Shown: piece by piece, positions 54,930 to 64,000 of the stretch
How the letters are laid out: each line of letters starts with the position of its first letter
Position numbering within the stretch: position 1 is the first letter of the stretch
DNA from: Lucinisca nassula
Lineage: Eukaryota; Mollusca; Bivalvia; Lucinida; Lucinidae
Assembly: GCA_963580285.1 (NCBI GenBank)
Contig: OY757010.1
Coordinates: 70,523,659 to 70,587,658 of the forward strand
Direction: 5' to 3'
DNA: 64,000 nt
Made by a program: the position numbers and the translations under genes
Notes under the pieces: model-generated
Databases searched by the model: none
What the model saw: only the letters and a program-made list of their open reading frames with translations
What the model was told of the DNA's origin: nothing

Positions 54930-55135
54930 CACGCCTCTCAATATGAAACTTTTCGCACTGAATTTTGCTTATTTCTGCTCTTAACATAGATTGAGGGCAC
55001 TCGTTAGAATAGCCTCGACGAGGCGGTAGTAACGAATACCCACAATCTGTTTTAGCTGAAATTAGAAAAATAATATATACGCCTGTAAACCCCAGTTTTA
55101 CTGTATAAAAGAGAGGTTTACGACGGATGCCGGGG
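54930..55135 (+). repeat. Foldback element, family 1
   Basis: ttgcttatttctgctcttaa, gagggcactcgttagaa, gcctcgacgaggcggtagta and accccagttttactgtata. The ends are decayed. Confidence 0.65.
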
Positions 55136-55204
55136 CATGAGTATACTCACTTGCTGCGCTTGCGGCTATGGGGAGCTAAAAACCTAATAACCAATCTCAT
55201 TGGT

Positions 55205-55445
55205 GACGGGCCTCCGTGGCCTAGTGGTTAAGAGCGCTGACTCTTGATCATTAGGTCTCTCACCGCTGTGGTTCGAGCCTCGCTCGGGTCACGGGTGAGA
55301 TGCCAAATTCTGCAACGAAAGGTCAAGTGGTTTTTCTCCGGGTACTCAGGTTTTCGCCCACAAAATTGGAAGAAACGTCTCCAAAATGACCTTTACAGTG
55401 TTGACGGGGACGTTAAACCTCAAATCAAACAAACAAAACAAAACA
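55205..55445 (+). mobile_element. Chimeric SINE: SINE-A head, SINE-B tail
   Basis: Head and body gggcctccgtggcctagtgg to tactcaggttttcgccca are SINE-A. From 55,361 the sequence switches to caaaattggaagaaacgtct and gacggggacgttaaacctca of SINE-B, with a aacaaacaaaac tail. Confidence 0.8.
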
Positions 55446-55539
55446 ACGATAGTTTATTATCAATCAGCCATTTCAAACAAACAAACAAAGCCTGTCGAAG
55501 AATGCAAAAGTATTTTATTGTTTAACTGGGGTTAATTTC

Positions 55540-56066
55540 CAGTAAATCTGTCCCTTACACTCTCGTTGAATCATCGACATCCGTACCCAGTAACGTCGAC
55601 AACTGGACCCCGCAAACTTTCACTTCATCGACAGCCGTATCGATGAAACTATAAACAGTTCCACAGATGAATATAAAAACATGTTGACACACAAATAAAA
55701 GGTTATCGTGTATGTTAATGATGTATCTGCATCATTTCGTCCTCGATATTCCATGACACTGAATAAGAGCCACGAATTTCCCCGGAAGTACTTATTTTAT
55801 ATATTTTCCCGTTTAATTCCGCTCAGCGTCAAAACAGGCTATTAGTCAGACTTCCAAAACACTTGAAACCACAGCAAACTATTTCACAAACGATTTTACT
55901 CCACAAAAATGGACAGACATACGCAAAAATAACACATTTACGGCGAATTTATCGACTACCCTCCTCTGTCGACATCCGTACTCCTCGGTCGACAACCGTA
56001 TTTCTCGGTCGACAGCAGCTTTACACAGTACCGGCTCGGTCGAAAATGGTATTACCCCCGTGTTTA
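55540..56066 (-). mobile_element. Element with clustered TCGAC motifs, copy B
   Basis: Reverse of 31,712-32,240 in plan: ends at ggtattacccccgtgttt; motifs tcggtcgacaaccgtattt, ctgtcgacatccgtact and related ones at 55,965-56,040, with a second cluster at 55,567-55,650. The middle sections of the two copies differ. Confidence 0.65.
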
Positions 56067-56228
56067 AGCCCTTTGAGTGCTAATCATAACAGCAGATGAT
56101 GTCATTTTGAAAAAGTTTCCCCTTATTTTTCAGCAAAAACGGTTGACAGTACATTTGAATTGTCTGCTAGCTCTGACACCAATAATCTTTGGCGGCCATT
56201 TTGTTCAGCGGAGCGGAACCACATCACG

Positions 56229-56481
56229 TGGACAAGTCCGTGAAATGAAGACCCCACTAAACCCCAATTTATATAGAGAAAACTGGGGTTTATGGGGGTA
56301 AACATTATTTTTCTTATTTCTGCTCCAAGACATTGGTTGTGGGTACTCGTTAGAACCGCCTCAATGAGCACCCACAACCTATGCAATATAAATAAGAAAA
56401 ATATAACGGATTTTGATCAGAAAAGTAGCCATTTTGGAGTTATAAAAATGCACTATGTCGCACGAGTGTGTTATCGTAATG
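56229..56481 (-). mobile_element. Foldback element, family 1, inside a 145-bp unit
   Basis: Ends catcacgtggacaagtccgt and tgttatcgtaatg. The core palindrome is shortened on one side (ttagaaccgcctcaatgagc). Removing it rejoins gcggaacc and attttagg of the unit. Confidence 0.78.
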
Positions 56482-56659
56482 ATTTTAGGAATTCTGGGTC
56501 ACCTAAGGAACGTTCCTTGGAAATTGTTATGAAATCGGACTATTAGCCGAGGAGGAGATATCGTTTAAAGCTTTTTTTTCTATCTTATGCTCTAGTGGTC
56601 ATTTGTTCAGCGAGCGGAACCATTTTAGCAATTTTGTTAGAGGGTCACCCATCACGTAA

Positions 56660-56932
56660 ACACGCATATATAGCTACATTGTAACTTTTACCGCCGTAAA
56701 ATCGATACTTTTAAGATGAAAATTTGTAATATTTTTGTTATTTCTGCTCAAAATATAGATTGTGTGTAGTCGTTAGAACCACCTCCATGAAGCGGTTCTA
56801 ACGAGTACCGACAATCTATATTGTAGAGCAGAAATAAGAAAATAAGGTTTACCCTGTAAACCCCAGTTTTACTAACTAAAAGTGGGGTTCAAGGGGGTCA
56901 AAATTATATAGGCATTCCGTGATGCAAGGAAT
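56660..56932 (+). mobile_element. Foldback element, family 1, inside a 145-bp unit
   Basis: Ends catcacgtaaacacgcatat and ataggcattccgtgatg are a clear inverted pair. Removing it rejoins gggtcacc and caaggaat of the unit. Core: tagtcgttagaaccacctcc with complement. Confidence 0.85.
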
Positions 56933-57084
56933 ATTCCTGTGAACTTATTTCAAAGTTGGCACTCTGGTTTCAGAGGAGATGTAATTTGAAGAAATTATTG
57001 ACGAACGGACGACGGACAAAAAGCGATCACAAGTGCTCATCGTGCTCACAAGTGCTCGGGCGAGCTAAAAATTAACTGCAAACC

Positions 57085-58490
57085 TAATTTTCGGAACAAT
57101 TTCAGAAACTTATGAAACGTAACAAACGCATTGGATATAATATAAATTCTATTCAACAGTGTTTGACCCAGTCACGGTCAGACATTATGCTTTCCTTTTT
57201 AATTGCACGCCGGTGAATCGGGGTTCAGATTCCATGATGACTTTGGCTTATAGCTATTTTTAGTTGGCCGGAGCCGGAACGTTTATGTCTGTTGCTTGGC
57301 CCAACGGGGTTTACCTGTTAGGTTTCCAGTGTTCCTGTGACGTTTCACCGGATGGCTCAGCGCGTTTTATTGTCGAGTCCTCATCCTTGGGTCAATTTGA
57401 CTTTAAATAGTGGTTTCTTTGTTTATCGAGTTGATTCACTGATGAGTTAGTAAACCTTCACGCGGACCAAACAAATACAGTGAAAGTGAGGGTGAGAGTT
57501 AACCCATATATGCCTAACGGCCCTTTTCTGGGACATTGGCAAACCGTGTAGATCCAGATCAGACGCCGCAGAACGCGCCATCTGATCTGGATCTACACTG
57601 TTTGCTTAAGGAACATTCGTTTTTGTAAAATTTGCCACAAAGAAAACCAAACATGACACCCCTATAATTGGAAATGGACCACTCCAAACTAACTAGGTGG
57701 AAGATTCCATTGTCATATATGGGTTAAGAGCCAGTAAAGTTAACTTAAGCCCATCAGTCATTTTTACTGACCGTTCCAAGTCGGTGCTTTTGCTGTGGTT
57801 CCTTCATGTTTTGTGTTGGTGGTGCTGATTCTTTCCCTAATCATATATGTTGTTACGTTGATGATTCTGATTCTTCGCCCTTTGTGGTTGCTGATGTTTA
57901 GTTACGTTTGTCCTTCCAGTTTAATGTTTGTCATGTTAGAGATTCTCATTCGTCTCCCAGTTATGTATATTGCTCCTTTTAAGTTATGTTTAGATATTCT
58001 GAGTCACTTTCCGTTTGGGAAAGAGCTACTGACTCGGTTTACCTGTTGTCCATTTTGTTTACTGTCGTCACTCCATGTTTTGACTTCTTTCCCTAGTGAT
58101 ATTGTGGGAAGAATTTGGGATCTGATTGTATCATTTCTTGGTCGTTTCTTTTTATTTTCTATGTCCTGCATCACATGCTGTAGGAGGAGTTGTGGAGACA
58201 CGAACCGTACTATTTAACCTCCTGTATGACCAAAATGTTTAGTCATTGAAGGGGACATAATTCTGCAATAATGGGCTGGATCAGAATTCTGTTTCCTTTA
58301 TGCACATGTTCAAAGCATGTCTGAACTGTTTTCTAAGTTTCAATGTCCTGCATAGCAAATACTGTAGGATGAGTTGGGGAGACAAGAAAAGTACCACAAA
58401 GTGTGACGTACAGACTTACGGACGTACGTACGAACAAGGGCAAAACTATATTGCCCCTCCCCACTTCTTGACGGGGGCATAAAAATAGTA
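57085..58490 (+). mobile_element. Diverged relative of the LINE-like family
   Basis: Coding end with KRIGYNINSIQQ and, in a shifted frame, FLFNCTPVNRGSDSMM (57,090-57,270). The 3' region (ttgtcgagtcctcatccttg, gattcactgatgagttagta) then aligns loosely with copies A and B. A family 2 MITE splits it at 57,500-57,726. After 57,770 (tgaccgttccaagtcgg) the similarity fades. The stretch ends with tgacgggggcataaaaatag, which may belong to another repeat. A 140-codon frame at 57,795 is hydrophobic and not considered a gene. Confidence 0.6.
57500..57726 (-). mobile_element. Palindromic MITE, family 2
   Basis: Ends ttaacccatatatgcc and gtcatatatgggttaa. Core tgtagatccagatcagacgc with complement to ctacactgtttgc. 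Confidence 0.82.
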
Positions 58491-58984
58491 TAATTTGAAC
58501 AAAAATATGGCGTTACTGTAACATAGATTGCAAGGGCTGAGGAGACTATACGAGAGCTATGTCTTTATAGAGAAACAACAAGTTAAGTAGGCATATCTCT
58601 TGCAATGTATTCAATAGAACATTCCATTTCAGAACAGACTTTCATTGTCGGCTGTGGAAATTTCTGTCCAATTCCAGTGGTTCTCCTCGTTATCATTAAC
58701 AATTCTCGACTGGAAAAGAAACAAAGGAAGAGAGTATTGGTAACATGAAAACACGGACCTTGGATCCTGGATGGCAGCGATCGGCTTGCTCGTCTGAAGA
58801 CTCAGACAAGACCCATAGCTGTTAGCCTAAGGGGTAGACTAGGGCACGTTCACGGTTCATGCGAAGGAAAAGTCTCTGATCCGAGCCTTGTGAGGTCGTA
58901 CATTATCTCATGACTCGGATTATTATAGATTTATCCTACAGCTATAAATACTGCGGACAATAAATAATTAATCGAGTATTTCGT
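58491..58984. other. No gene seen
   Basis: Unique-looking sequence leading into the satellite. taattaatcgagtatttcg near 58,966 has an inverted echo, aaaaaattactcgattcata, at 61,811 beyond the array. Confidence 0.4.
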
Positions 58985-61745
58985 ATTGACACAGAAATAG
59001 GTCCGAGGTCATCTGTATTGGCCAGAGGCCGACCTATTGACCCAGTAACAGGTCCGAGGTCAGCTATATTGAAATGAGGCTGAGCTATTGGCCCAGTTAC
59101 AGGTCTGAGGTAAGCCGTATTGGCCAGAGGCCGACCTATCGGCCCAGTTACAAGTCCGAGGTAAGCTGAATTGGACAGAGGCCGATCTATCGGCCAAGTT
59201 ACAGGTCCGAGGTTAGCTGTATTGACCAGAGGCCGACCTATCGGCCCAGTGAATGAGTGATTGAGTTTTAGTTTTACGTCCCACCAACAGCTAATGTCAT
59301 ACGGAGACGGGATTTAAAGACTCATCCGAAAGTCTAGAAGGCCCGGGATCGATCCTGCGATCCCTGGTTTACAAGGCGAGTAGCATAACCACTGCGCCAC
59401 AGGGCCTTCTACCTATCGGCCAAATTACAGGTCCGAGGTAAGATGTATAAGCCAGAGGCCGACCTATTGGCAAGGTTACAGGTCCTAGGTCAGCTGTATT
59501 GGCCAGAGGCCGACCTATCGGCCCAGTTACAGGTCCGAGGTCAGCTGTATTGGCCATAGGCCGACCTATCGGCCCAGTTATAGGTCCGAGGTAAGCTGTA
59601 TTGGCCAGAGGCCGACCTATTGGCCCAGTTACAGGTCGAGGAAAGCTGTATTGGCCAGAGGCCGACCTATTGGCCCAGTTACAGGTTCGAGGTAAGCTGA
59701 ACGGGCCAGAGGCCGAGCTATCGGCCAAGTTACAGGTCCGAGGTCAGCTGTATTTGCCAGAGGCCGACCTATAGGACCAGTTACAGGTTCGAAGTAAGCT
59801 GTATTGGACAGAGGTAGACCTATTGACCCAGTTACAGGTCCGAGGTAATTTGTATTGGCAAGAGGCCTACCTATCGGCCCAGTTACAGGTTCGAGGTCAG
59901 CTGTATTGGACAGAGGCCGACCTATAGGACCAGTTACAGTTCGAAGTAAGCTGTATTGGCCAGAGGCCAACCTATTGGCCCAGTTACAGGTCCTAGGTAA
60001 GCTGTATCGGCCAAAGGCCGACCTATTGACCCAGCTTTAGGTTTGAGGTAAGCTGTATTGGCCAATGGCCGATCTTTTGACCCAGTTACAGGTCCGAGGT
60101 CAGCTGTATTCGCCAGAGGCCGACCTAATTACCCAGCTACAGATCCGAGGTAAGCTGTATTGGCCAGAGGCCGACCTTTTGGCCAAGTTACAGGTCCTAG
60201 GTCAGCTGCATTGGCCAGAGGCCGACCTATCGGCCCAGTTACAGGTTCGAGGTCAGCTGTATTGGACAGAGGCCGACCTATCGGACCAGTTACAGTTCGA
60301 AGTAAGCTGTATTGGCCAGAGGCCAACCTATTGGCCCAGTTACAGGTCCTAGGTAAGCTGTATCGGCCAAAGGCCGACCTATTGACCCAGCTTTAGGTTT
60401 GAGGTAAGCTGTATTGGCCAATGGCCGATCTTTTGACCCAGTTACAGGTCCGAGGTCAGCTGTATTCGCCAGAGGCCGACCTAATTACCCAGCTACAGAT
60501 CCGAGGTAAGCTGTATTGGCCAGAGGCCGACCTATTGGCCAAGTTACAGGTCCTAGGTCAGCTGCATTGGCCAGAGGCCGACCTATCGGCCCAGTTACAG
60601 GTTGGAGGTCAGCTGTATTGACCAGAGGCCGACCTATTGGCCCGGTTACAGGTCCGAGGTACGCTGTATTGGCCAGAGGCGAACTTTTTGACCAAGTTAC
60701 AGGTCTGAGATAAGCTGTATTTGCCAGAGGCCGACTATCTGGTCAGTTACAGGTTCGAGGTAAGCTGTATTGACCAGAGGCCGACCTATTGGCCCAGACA
60801 GGTCCGAGGTAAGCTATATTGGCCAGAAGCTGACCTATTGGCCCATTTACAGGTCCGAGGTCAGTTGTATTGACCAGAGGCCGACCTATTGATCCAGTTA
60901 CAGGTCCGAGGTCAGCTGTATTGACCAGAGGCCGACCTATTGACCCAGTTACAGGTCCGAGGTCAGCTGTATTGGCCAGAGGCCGACCTATTTGCCCAGT
61001 TAAAGGCTCGAGGTCAACTGTATTGGCGGGAGGCCGACCTATTGCCCATTTACAGGTCTGAAGTCAGCTGTATTGGCCAGAGGCCGACCTATTGGCCCAG
61101 TTACATGTCTGAGGTCAGCAGTATTGACCAGAGGCCGACCTATTGACCCAGTTATATGTCCGAGGTCAGCTTTATTAGCCAGATGCCGACCTGTTGACCC
61201 AGTTATAGGTCCGAGGTCAGCTGTATTCACCAGGGGCCGACCTATTGACCCAGTTACAGGTCCGAGGTAAACTGTATTGGCCACAGGCCGACCTATTGAC
61301 CCAGTTACAGGTCCAAGGTAAGCTGTATTGTCCAGTGGCCGACCTATTGACCCAGTTACAGGTTCGAGGTAGGCTGTATTGACCAGAGGCCGACCTATTG
61401 GCCCAATTACAGGTCCGAGGTCAGCTGTATTGGCCAGAGGCCGACCTATTGACCCAGTTACAGGTCCGAGGTAAGCTGTATTGGCCAGAGGCCGACCTAA
61501 TGACCCAGTTACAGGTCCGAGGTAAGCTGTATTGGCCAGAGGCCGACCAATTGACCCAGTCACAGGGCCGAGGTAAGCTGTATTGGCCATAGGCCGACCA
61601 ATTGACCCAGTTACAGGTCCGAGGTCAGCTGTTTTTTTTTTGCCAGAGTCCGACCTATTGGCCCAGTTACAAGTCCGAGGTCAGCTGGGTTTGCCAGACC
61701 TATTGACCCAGTTACAGGTCCGAGGTAAGCTGTATTGGCTAGAGG
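58985..61745. repeat. 51-bp tandem satellite array
   Basis: Roughly 50 copies; landmarks ggccagaggccgacctattg, cccagttacaggtccgaggt and cagctgtatt. The period of 51 is a multiple of three, so frames stay open on both strands for up to 180 codons; these are not genes. A block of about 356 bp (seven monomers less one base) is duplicated (60,065 onward and 60,421 onward). A SINE-D interrupts the array. Confidence 0.93.
59247..59410 (-). mobile_element. SINE-D copy inside the satellite
   Basis: Minus strand: gaaggccctgtggcgcagtg, ggttatgctactcgcc, gcaggatcgatcccgggcct, then the body to gtaaaactaaaactcaatca. Array sequence (acctatcggcc) lies on both sides. Confidence 0.8.
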
Positions 61746-61857
61746 TCGACGGCCGTTCGCGCTCAACTGATCCCATTTCGTATTGGCCTATGATCTGTAA
61801 CTGGGCCAATAAAAAATTACTCGATTCATAACAATTTTATTCATTAACATCATAATA

Positions 61858-61960
61858 TTTTTTCTGATGATTTCACCCCAGGTTTATACGATTTCACCTC
61901 AGGTTTATATAGATTTCATCCCAGATTGATGTGAATTTCACCTCAGGTCAGTAATTAAGT
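61858..61960. repeat. Short direct repeats (~26 bp)
   Basis: gatttcaccccaggtttata, gatttcacctcaggtttata, gatttcatcccagattgat and aatttcacctcaggtcagta follow one another. Confidence 0.75.
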
Positions 61961-62225
61961 TCAAGAATTTCAATATCGGTCGCAGGTCATTGATATAAGT
62001 ATGAGGTGAATAGATATAAGTCAGGGGTGAATCTCGCATTAGCAGAGGTTAACAAGAATATACTGCACGAAGAAAGAAACGAGAGCTGTATTATCTGGAC
62101 CGATTCCTCTGTATGTAAACTGAATACACACTTGTTAATTAATAGATTCTCGTATCTGAGCACTGTTCTAACACAACTCGCCTATATAGACTTTGATGTA
62201 TTATGCAACAGAGCACTAGTCGAAA

Positions 62226-62325
62226 GATTTGGGTGACGAGTGACGCAATTACAAGACGTAGTTTTATGACGTCACTCCAAGATTCATTGACGTTAGGCGG
62301 TGAAACGTTATTTTGTCACATAAAA
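62226..62325. repeat. Inverted partner of the window's first 100 bases
   Basis: tttatgacgtcactccaaga, gacgttaggcggtgaaacgt and gttattttgtcac match the complement of 1-112. Confidence 0.5.
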
Positions 62326-62458
62326 AAATATTATACAAGCACATAAATGTGTGTGATACAGTCAATAATGTTGGCGGTAATTCTTCTAACAATTGCGGAC
62401 GTTTGGGAGAATTTGAAGGAAACAAAAATATTATTGTCGATTTTAGAGTGTTTGAATC

Positions 62459-62630
62459 GAAATAGCTCAGCTCGCGTGTGTGAGTTGCTGAGTAATAGAT
62501 CACAGTTTGTCGGTCAGTTGTAAGTAGATAAATCCCTAGCGCTACGCGCTCGTGATTTGATATTCTTTACAACTGACCACCATACTGTAATTTGTTACTC
62601 AACAAATCACTGCCAGAGCTGATCTATTTC
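62459..62630. repeat. Imperfect long hairpin
   Basis: Arms aaatagctcagctcgcgtgt...cggtcagttgtaa and ttacaactgaccaccatact...gagctgatctatttc, with a ~45-base loop containing agcgctacgcgct. Confidence 0.75.
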
Positions 62631-62823
62631 TATAACAGCGCCGGTGTTACGACTGTCTCTGAGTGTAGGCCAGAAGGCCCTGAACAAAAACTCAAACTGT
62701 TTCCAGTGTTTGTGGGTTCTTAATTTTAATTGCCCTCTGTTTATTTAACAGTTCGTGTTGCATACATACATGTACCTATGCGCATGGCTGTTTTAAGCCA
62801 TTGTCAAATGGACGAAAAGCCGT

Positions 62824-62892
62824 GCTCAAACAGCAAAAACCATGTTCAAATCATGAAATTCAAGTGCTATTTGAACATGGATTTTGAGCTTT
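62824..62892. repeat. Short hairpin
   Basis: gctcaaacagcaaaaaccat, gttcaaat and atttgaacatggattttgag pair around catgaaattcaagtg. Confidence 0.7.
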
Positions 62893-63448
62893 TGATATCA
62901 CAAGACGGGCCTTACTTTGTTATTTTACGTTGAGCGATTTTTTACACTATCGCCCTGAACGTAGCGTGTTAGGGTTCTATGATGACGTCAGAGGGTTACT
63001 GCCTAACAAATTCATTGTAAACAACATTCCGAACCGGCCGCCATATTGGTTCGCCGCTCGCATTTGAAGAGTTAATATTTCATTTGGAGTTTATTTGGAA
63101 GTTTTGGGCGTTTTCGTCAAAATTTGCTGTGGGGATCTTAAGTTATGCAAGAATAACGATCACCCAAGGTTACTGCATTGCATTAACATTTGCCGGATCT
63201 CTCACAAGATATTTGAACATTCGGCCTAGCGGCCTCATGTTCAAACAGCTTCCTCGGGACCCAGCGAATGTAAATGCATGAAAAACAATGGCTGATTCCT
63301 ATAATAGAATCTTTAATTTTCGCGCGTTTCAACTTTATTGAACAGTGATGATTACGTGGACAGCAGCAGCGAAGGATTGCGGTACCGATGGCGTAGCTAG
63401 AAGAAAATCAATAGAAAATACTAAAAATAATAACTCCGTTTATCAAAT
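62893..63448. other. No gene seen
   Basis: Short frames without domains. gaacattcggcctagcggcc holds a small palindrome. Confidence 0.35.
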
Positions 63449-63518
63449 GGGGACCACTCTTACAGGAAAGAATTTGCTCCCTTTAGGGAGCAAATTCTTA
63501 CCTGTAAGTGCGGTCCCC
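63449..63518. repeat. 70-bp palindrome, relative of 7,370-7,436
   Basis: ggggaccactcttacaggaa and its near-complement pair around aatttgctccctttagggag. The centre is nearly the same as at 7,370. Confidence 0.85.
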
Positions 63519-63592
63519 GTGGTTAAGGAGGAAACTATGCTATAGCATAGCTAATAAATAGTGTTGCGTATATCCTAGACACATACAGTTCT

Positions 63593-63614
63593 TCTTCGTC
63601 TTCTTCTTCTTCTT

Positions 63615-63645
<31 letters not shown>

Positions 63646-63735
63646 TTCTTCTTTTTCTTATTTTTCTTCTTATTATTTTTCTTTTTCATCTTCTCTTTGC
63701 TTCTTCTTCTTGTTATTATTCTTTTTCTTCGACGT
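63593..63735. repeat. (CTT)n microsatellite, imperfect
   Basis: Long run of ttcttcttc with later attt interruptions. Confidence 0.93.
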
Positions 63736-63833
63736 TTATTTTTTACGTATGTAATGTCTACTCAAGTGCGTGCCTGCGTACTGGTAGCTACGCACTGGGT
63801 ACTGTTAATCTGCAAGCCTTCGTTGTTGTTTTT

Positions 63834-64000
63834 TGTTTGATTTGAGGTTTAACGTCCCCGTAAACACTGTAAAGGTCATTTTGGAGACATTGTTTCCAAT
63901 TTTGTAGGTCTTTTACCCGACATTGTGACGAAATGACATCTCAAGCCCTGTCACCCAATGAAACAAATACGGCTTATAAGCATTGACGGGCCGACTCGCA
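63834..64000 (-). mobile_element. SINE-B copy, cut by the window edge
   Basis: gatttgaggtttaacgtccc, ggtcattttggagacattg, acccgacattgtgacgaaat, then gggccgactcgca at the end of the window. Confidence 0.78.

Larger units (their letters stand above)
56180..57070 (-). mobile_element. Reversed remnant of the 145-bp minisatellite element with two foldback insertions
   Basis: Pieces ggcggccattttgttcagcg (56,190), gggtcacctaaggaacgttc (56,492), gaggaggagatatcg (56,549) and gaggagatgtaatttgaaga (56,973) match 145-bp units in reverse. gacgaacggacgacggacaa (57,001) is the reversed left module. Family 1 elements interrupt it at two places. Confidence 0.75.

Noticed and set aside
57795..58217. 140-codon hydrophobic frame that could suggest a membrane protein
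   Set aside because: It lies in a 3' region similar to LINE-like non-coding sequence and is T-rich; hydrophobicity follows from composition.
58985..61745. Many long frames on both strands with repeated 17-residue peptides
   Set aside because: The 51-bp period keeps any stop-free frame open; frames occur on both strands and overlap each other.

Overview
The window is eukaryotic, AT-rich and made almost entirely of layered transposable elements and repeats. No intact host gene could be supported. The mix points to a marine or freshwater invertebrate, most likely a bivalve mollusc. It combines tRNA-headed SINEs with a shared 3' module, a DIRS-like tyrosine-recombinase retrotransposon, a Helentron with an endonuclease domain, minisatellite-bearing interspersed elements and very many palindromic short elements. 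The species call is inference; no marker gene is present.

Layout. 1-1,730: a SINE broken by a palindromic short element and by a dead mariner. 1,950-9,060: several short palindromic families, a 145-bp minisatellite element (3,365-5,655) and a three-copy ~300-bp tandem repeat. 9,650-12,900: a SINE, GA/CT and GATA microsatellites and a palindromic element. 12,900-19,067: a DIRS-like element (gag, reverse transcriptase/RNase H, tyrosine recombinase), split by a 5'-truncated LINE-like copy (14,844-17,035) that is itself split by a TTAA-flanked element (15,064-16,397). 19,960-30,430, minus strand: a decayed Helentron (Rep, Pif1-type helicase, endonuclease) broken by a LINE 3' end, a SINE, a 2.65-kb terminal-inverted-repeat element and an unexplained 1.5-kb block. 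30,400-43,600: a ~115-bp minisatellite element, an element with clustered TCGAC motifs, a 1-kb foldback, LINE 3' ends and SINE clusters.

43,606-53,163 is the best preserved feature: a complete LTR retrotransposon on the minus strand with 2,559-bp near-identical LTRs and a 5-bp target duplication (GATGG), inserted in a SINE. Its 1,085-codon frame encodes gag, a zinc knuckle, an aspartic protease and a D,D35E integrase, but no reverse transcriptase or RNase H. The protease-integrase order suggests a Gmr1-like Ty3/gypsy lineage, in which integrase precedes reverse transcriptase, with the RT segment lost.

53,164-64,000: SINE nests, an array of ATGGATATCCAT palindromes next to a ~170-bp hairpin, a second TCGAC-motif element, reversed pieces of the 145-bp element, a diverged LINE relative, a ~2.75-kb array of a 51-bp repeat (58,985-61,745), more hairpins and a CTT microsatellite.

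The genes here do not form a pathway. What links the region is nesting: many insertions can be ordered because one element cleanly interrupts another and the interrupted reading frame or SINE resumes on the far side.
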